From the NCBI GenBank assembly GCA_900467185.1, contig UBPA01000007.1, forward strand, positions 335,646 through 399,645: DNA of 64,000 nucleotides. The letters are read 5' to 3'. Position numbers and translations under genes: made by a program. A model generated the notes under the pieces. That model made no database searches and had not been told where the DNA came from. It was given only the letters and a program-made list of their open reading frames with translations. How positions within the stretch are numbered: the first letter of the stretch is position 1; every line of letters begins with the position of its first letter. Below are positions 61,301-64,000 of this stretch, piece after piece. Source of the DNA: Hyphomicrobiales bacterium. GTDB lineage: Bacteria; Pseudomonadota; Alphaproteobacteria; Rhizobiales; Rhizobiaceae.

Positions 61301-61390
61301 CTACGCGAGCGCCGACGCGAAGCGAAAGACGACGTAACTAATTGCTGCGGTTGCCACCAAGGCTGTTGCGATCAACGAGGCATTCTTCAT
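61301..61390 (-). CDS. 29-residue hydrophobic peptide (tentative)
   Basis: This frame has ATG at 61390 and TAG at 61301-61303. It encodes a hydrophobic peptide (MKNASLIATALVATAAISYV..., ending RFASALA) that could be a single membrane helix or a short signal-like peptide. GAGGA lies 8 bases before the ATG. It overlaps the preceding gene by 53 bp in another frame, so it may be chance. Confidence 0.35.
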   Translation of the reverse strand: MKNASLIATALVATAAISYVVFRFASALA

Positions 61391-61559
61391 GCCGCGTGTC
61401 CTCGACGCAAATTGCGACCGTATTTTGTCTGGCACGATGCCAGCTGTCGCGTTCGCGGCGAATGCCTTCGGCGACCATCTTCGTCGGGTCGCTCTCGCCC
61501 CGCGTCATGTGCTCGGCGACAATGGCCCATGCCGTCCGCAAGATATCGTCTGAAACCAC
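61338..61559 (-). CDS. Small hypothetical protein, 73 residues
   Basis: GTG at 61559 is preceded by AGGAGA with 5-base spacing, a good ribosome binding site. The product starts MVSDDILRTAWAIVAEH, is mildly charged and helical, and ends with an Asn/Ser-rich tail. I do not recognise a family. It lies in the accessory-looking stretch between the SDR gene and tRNA-Thr. Confidence 0.55.
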   Translation of the reverse strand: MVSDDILRTAWAIVAEHMTRGESDPTKMVAEGIRRERDSWHRARQNTVAICVEDTRHEECLVDRNSLGGNRSN

Positions 61560-61767
61560 AGGTCTCTCCTGATTGTCAGCAGAAGCTTACCCGCTCACGC
61601 TGAAGCGAAGCTTGTGTATGGACGCAGAGATGGGGACGGACCGCACTCAGGCGCGGCACATGCGAAAGGACAACGGGGAAACACCTATGATTTCACCGTG
61701 CGTGCGTTACCTTGACCGTCGATGCCGCAAGACGTCTTTCGGTGCACCGTTCAAAGATGGAGAAGGC

Positions 61768-62235
61768 ATGTTCCTGCGCACAGTGGATTGGGCGAAAGCC
61801 GTTGCCGTGGTCGGCGATATCGCGAAGGGAACAGCAGCCGTTACGCTCCGCACCTATTCGCGCAAGGTGCCGAAGGCGGGCGGTGCGATCGACACCTATG
61901 GCTGGAGCTTTCAACAGGTCCAGGCCTATGGACAGTCCGAAAAGCGGGCGACCCGTCTCGTGGGGACCGACCAGCTCAGCCGCGCCCTTCTCGCCATCGC
62001 CACGCCGGAACACGAGTTCTTCGCCTACGAGGTGGATGGCGGCGCGGACTATGAGGCCGAGGCCAAATGCCTGGTCAAGGAGTTCAACGATATCACCGCC
62101 ACCGTGGTTTCCGTCACCGTCGGCGCGGTTTCCATCTCCTGGTTTCTCGTCACCCTCCACCAGAACAGCGACATCATCCACTGGAAAATGCGCTACCACG
62201 AACGGGATCAGCGGCCGGATATTTCGGGAGTATGA
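61768..62235 (+). CDS. Hypothetical protein, about 155 residues
   Basis: I do not recognise the family. The ATG at 61768 is preceded by GGAGAAGGC, the best ribosome binding site in the frame, although the frame opens at 61573 with alternative ATGs at 61618, 61660 and 61687. The product (MFLRTVDWAKAVAVVGDIA...) has alternating polar and aromatic residues, and a weakly hydrophobic segment near 115-135 (ITATVVSVTVGAVSISWFLV) that could be a membrane helix. It is followed at once by the convergent tRNA-Thr. Confidence 0.55.
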   Translation: MFLRTVDWAKAVAVVGDIAKGTAAVTLRTYSRKVPKAGGAIDTYGWSFQQVQAYGQSEKRATRLVGTDQLSRALLAIATPEHEFFAYEVDGGADYEAEAKCLVKEFNDITATVVSVTVGAVSISWFLVTLHQNSDIIHWKMRYHERDQRPDISGV

Positions 62236-62272
62236 GCTATCTGCAGCGGGATGAACGGCGCAAGAAAGGTGA

Positions 62273-62348
<76 letters not shown>

Positions 62349-62416
62349 AGCTGCGGAGGAATTAGCAGATTCCTCCGGCGTGTAAAGCGGGAAATGCGTG
62401 CCGATGACGCGCGTGC

Positions 62417-63295
62417 CTACCGTTTCAGGTGGGCGCGCGCGGCATAGAGCGCGATGGCGGCGGCGTTGGAGACGTTGAGGGATTTGATCGCGCCTGGCAT
62501 GTCGAGGCGGGCAAGTGCCGACACCGTGTCGCGGGTCTTCTGGCGCAAACCCTTGCCCTCGGCGCCGAGCACGAGCGCGACACGCTCGCCGACGAAGGTG
62601 CTTTCGAGCGGTGCGGGACCGTCCGAATCAAGGCCGATCGAGTGGAAGCCGAGACCATGCAGCTCTTCGAGCGCTTCCGCGAGATTGGTGATCTGGATAT
62701 AGGGGATCAGCTCCATGGCACCGGAGGCGGACTTGGCCATGACGCCCGATTCGGTCGGGCTGTGTCGCATGGTGGTGATGACGGCACCCGCGTCGAACGC
62801 CACCGCCGACCGCAGCACGGCGCCGACATTGTGCGGATCGGTAACCTGATCGAGAACGAGGATCAGCGGACTGTCCTTGAGCGCGGACAACCGGCGCACG
62901 GGCAGGGGCTTCGTTTCCAGCATCACGCCCTGGTGGATGGCGTCGGGGCCGAGGATCTTGTCGAGATCCTGCGGCGAGACGATCTCCACCGGGAAGGGCA
63001 GGGACTCGGTATTCTTGATCTCCAGGCGCACGAGCGCGTTCAGGGTCGCCGAGAGACTGACGATCTTGCGCTCCGGATTGGCGAGTGCTGCCTTGACGGT
63101 GTGGATGCCGTAGAGCTGGACCTGATCGGGCGCGAGAGGCGGCGCCTGCCACACTGCCTTGCCGCCTTTTGCGCGGCGATCGTCGGGCGGCGTCGGAATC
63201 TCTCCGCGCTCGCGCTTCTGGTCGCGATGTGCCCGGCGCAGCGTTGCGTAATGGGTGTCTTTGGCGCTCTTGTCGCCGGAAGGATCTTTGCTCAT
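62417..63295 (-). CDS. rlmB: 23S rRNA (guanosine-2'-O-)-methyltransferase RlmB (SpoU/TrmH family)
   Basis: RlmB methylates the 2'-O of a conserved guanosine in the peptidyl-transferase region of 23S rRNA, using S-adenosylmethionine. The 292-residue protein has a basic N-terminal part, a substrate-binding domain (LYGIHTVKAALANP) and the SPOUT knot. Motifs 1 to 3 are LVLDQVTDPHNVGAVLRSA, VLGAEGKGLRQ and SLNVSNAAAIALY. I start at ATG 63295 (MSKDPSGDKS). A longer frame to 63397 adds 34 unlikely residues. Confidence 0.94.
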   Translation of the reverse strand: MSKDPSGDKSAKDTHYATLRRAHRDQKRERGEIPTPPDDRRAKGGKAVWQAPPLAPDQVQLYGIHTVKAALANPERKIVSLSATLNALVRLEIKNTESLPFPVEIVSPQDLDKILGPDAIHQGVMLETKPLPVRRLSALKDSPLILVLDQVTDPHNVGAVLRSAVAFDAGAVITTMRHSPTESGVMAKSASGAMELIPYIQITNLAEALEELHGLGFHSIGLDSDGPAPLESTFVGERVALVLGAEGKGLRQKTRDTVSALARLDMPGAIKSLNVSNAAAIALYAARAHLKR

Positions 63296-63528
63296 GCAGA
63301 ACCTATATCGGGCAAGGGCTGGCAGGGAAACCATTTTCCCGCGGATCACGCGACGGATCGGCGGGGCATTTGGCGATCGGCTGTGGAAGATTTCCATCTT
63401 TTGAAAAAACTGGTGACGTCGTGTTGACAGGAGGAAACGAGGCGGTCATATACCCGGCGCAGATCAAGGGGCGGCACAAACAGCCGCTTTCGAAGATCGA
63501 ACTGGTCGCTTGATCCCGACGGAATACT

Positions 63529-63613
63529 GGAGGGATGCCCGAGTGGTTAAAGGGGACGGACTGTAAATCCGTTGGCTCAGCCTACGTTGGTTCAAATCCA
63601 ACTCCCTCCACCA
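63529..63613 (+). tRNA. tRNA-Tyr (anticodon GTA)
   Basis: This 85-nt class II tRNA has an encoded CCA. Acceptor GGAGGGA pairs with TCCCTCC. The anticodon loop is CTGTAAA with anticodon GTA. The long variable arm reads TTGGCTCAGCCTACG, and the T-loop TTCAAAT is present. tRNA-Gly follows 25 bp later. Confidence 0.97.
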
Positions 63614-63638
63614 TTCTGTCGCACGGATCAAGACCCCC

Positions 63639-63712
63639 GCGGGTATAGCTCAATGGTAGAGCAGCAGCCTTCCAAGCTGAATACGCGGGTTCGATTCCCG
63701 CTACCCGCTCCA
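63639..63712 (+). tRNA. tRNA-Gly (anticodon TCC)
   Basis: This 74-nt tRNA has an encoded CCA. Acceptor GCGGGTA pairs with TACCCGC. The D-loop contains TAGCTCAATGGTAGAGC, the anticodon loop CTTCCAA gives TCC, and the T-arm is CGGGTTCGATTCCCG. It stands between tRNA-Tyr and tuf, the conserved alphaproteobacterial order. Confidence 0.97.
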
Positions 63713-63980
63713 GCTTCAAGACATAAAGCGTGTTCGCGCGCGTACATGATGCGGCCGAACGCGTGCTGTCGCGCGCCCTTCCGCCATTGTATTCGACCGG
63801 AGCACATCCCACATGCGGGGCTGACGGTCGATGGTTCCCTCCGGGGGATCTTCCGGCCATTTTCACGGGCGCAAATAGGCCTTGCGCAATCCTTGCGAAA
63901 CCCTTAAACGCCTCCCCAAACCGGCCGGCGGCACACTGGCCTGCCGGGCCGTATCTCATTGATCACAGGAAAACATACCC

Positions 63981-64000
63981 ATGGCAAAGAGCAAGTTTGA
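63981..64000 (+). CDS. tuf: Elongation factor Tu (5' end only)
   Basis: Only the first codons are in the window: MAKSKFE, the invariant start of alphaproteobacterial EF-Tu. ACAGGA lies 11 bases upstream as ribosome binding site. The upstream gap (63713-63980) contains no gene and probably the tuf promoter, with TTGCGC (63882-63887) and TAAACG (63905-63910) at 17-bp spacing as a weak candidate. Identification rests on seven residues plus gene order. Confidence 0.85.

Noticed and set aside
63582..63959. Minus-strand frame ending in a VEGVGFEPT-type peptide
   Set aside because: This is the well-known spurious protein produced by translating tRNA genes antisense; it overlaps tRNA-Tyr and tRNA-Gly.

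Overview
The window is high-GC, gene-dense chromosomal DNA from an alphaproteobacterium, most likely a member of the Rhizobiaceae (Rhizobium/Agrobacterium/Shinella-like). The evidence is the gene order (nuoKLMN-birA-rnj; divK-pleD; aroQ-accB-accC-aat; rlmB-tRNA-Tyr-tRNA-Gly-tuf), a mitochondrial-type complex I accessory subunit (NDUFA12), DivK/PleD cell-cycle regulators, alphaproteobacterial families (DUF1467, DUF2155, DUF3572, DUF983) and a short YbaK-less ProS. Nearly everything is housekeeping. I see no CRISPR array, insertion sequence, prophage or origin.

Layout. 1-7.8 kb: the membrane arm of complex I (nuoK-L-M-N), biotin protein ligase and RNase J, on the + strand. 8-16.8 kb: a DUF1467 membrane protein, proS, the lolC/E-lolD lipoprotein-release transporter, a VOC protein (minus strand), a 28-residue membrane microprotein behind a LexA-like box, and dnaE. 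16.8-21.8 kb: an L,D-transpeptidase, a HAD-like protein, DUF3572, divK-pleD, and an intergenic region with a strongly structured ncRNA candidate. 21.8-34.2 kb: a minus-strand block of pyrB, a PyrC-like protein, plsY, dprA, topA, rnr, DUF983, NUDIX, an MFS transporter and rpmG, interrupted by one + strand hypothetical gene. 34.4-43.8 kb: an aidB-like gene, two small membrane proteins, ruvX, a UPF0173 hydrolase, the gatC-gatA-GNAT-gatB-GNAT cluster, NDUFA12 and DUF2155. 43.8-52.5 kb: aat, accC, accB, aroQ and a DsbA-family protein (minus), an aminotransferase (+) and RNase E (minus). 53.2-58.6 kb: an amidase, penicillin-binding protein 1A and prfB with its programmed frameshift. 58.7-64 kb: an exported protein, nadK, an SDR oxidoreductase, small hypothetical genes, tRNA-Thr, rlmB, tRNA-Tyr, tRNA-Gly and the first codons of tuf.

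How the genes work together. Several functional groups can be read: respiration (nuo, NDUFA12), biotin-dependent fatty-acid synthesis (birA with accB/accC), RNA turnover (RNases J, R and E), translation (proS, gatCAB, prfB, aat, three tRNAs, rlmB, rpmG, tuf), envelope growth (mrcA, the amidase, the L,D-transpeptidase, lol, plsY) and cell-cycle control (divK-pleD). The observation I rank highest is the microprotein at 13068-13154. It has a strong ribosome binding site and lies directly downstream of three GAAC-type tetramers at 11-bp periodicity, which resembles the alphaproteobacterial LexA operator. Its form recalls SOS-induced membrane peptides that inhibit division, such as SidA of Caulobacter. 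The second is a two-hairpin RNA candidate with its own terminator downstream of pleD.
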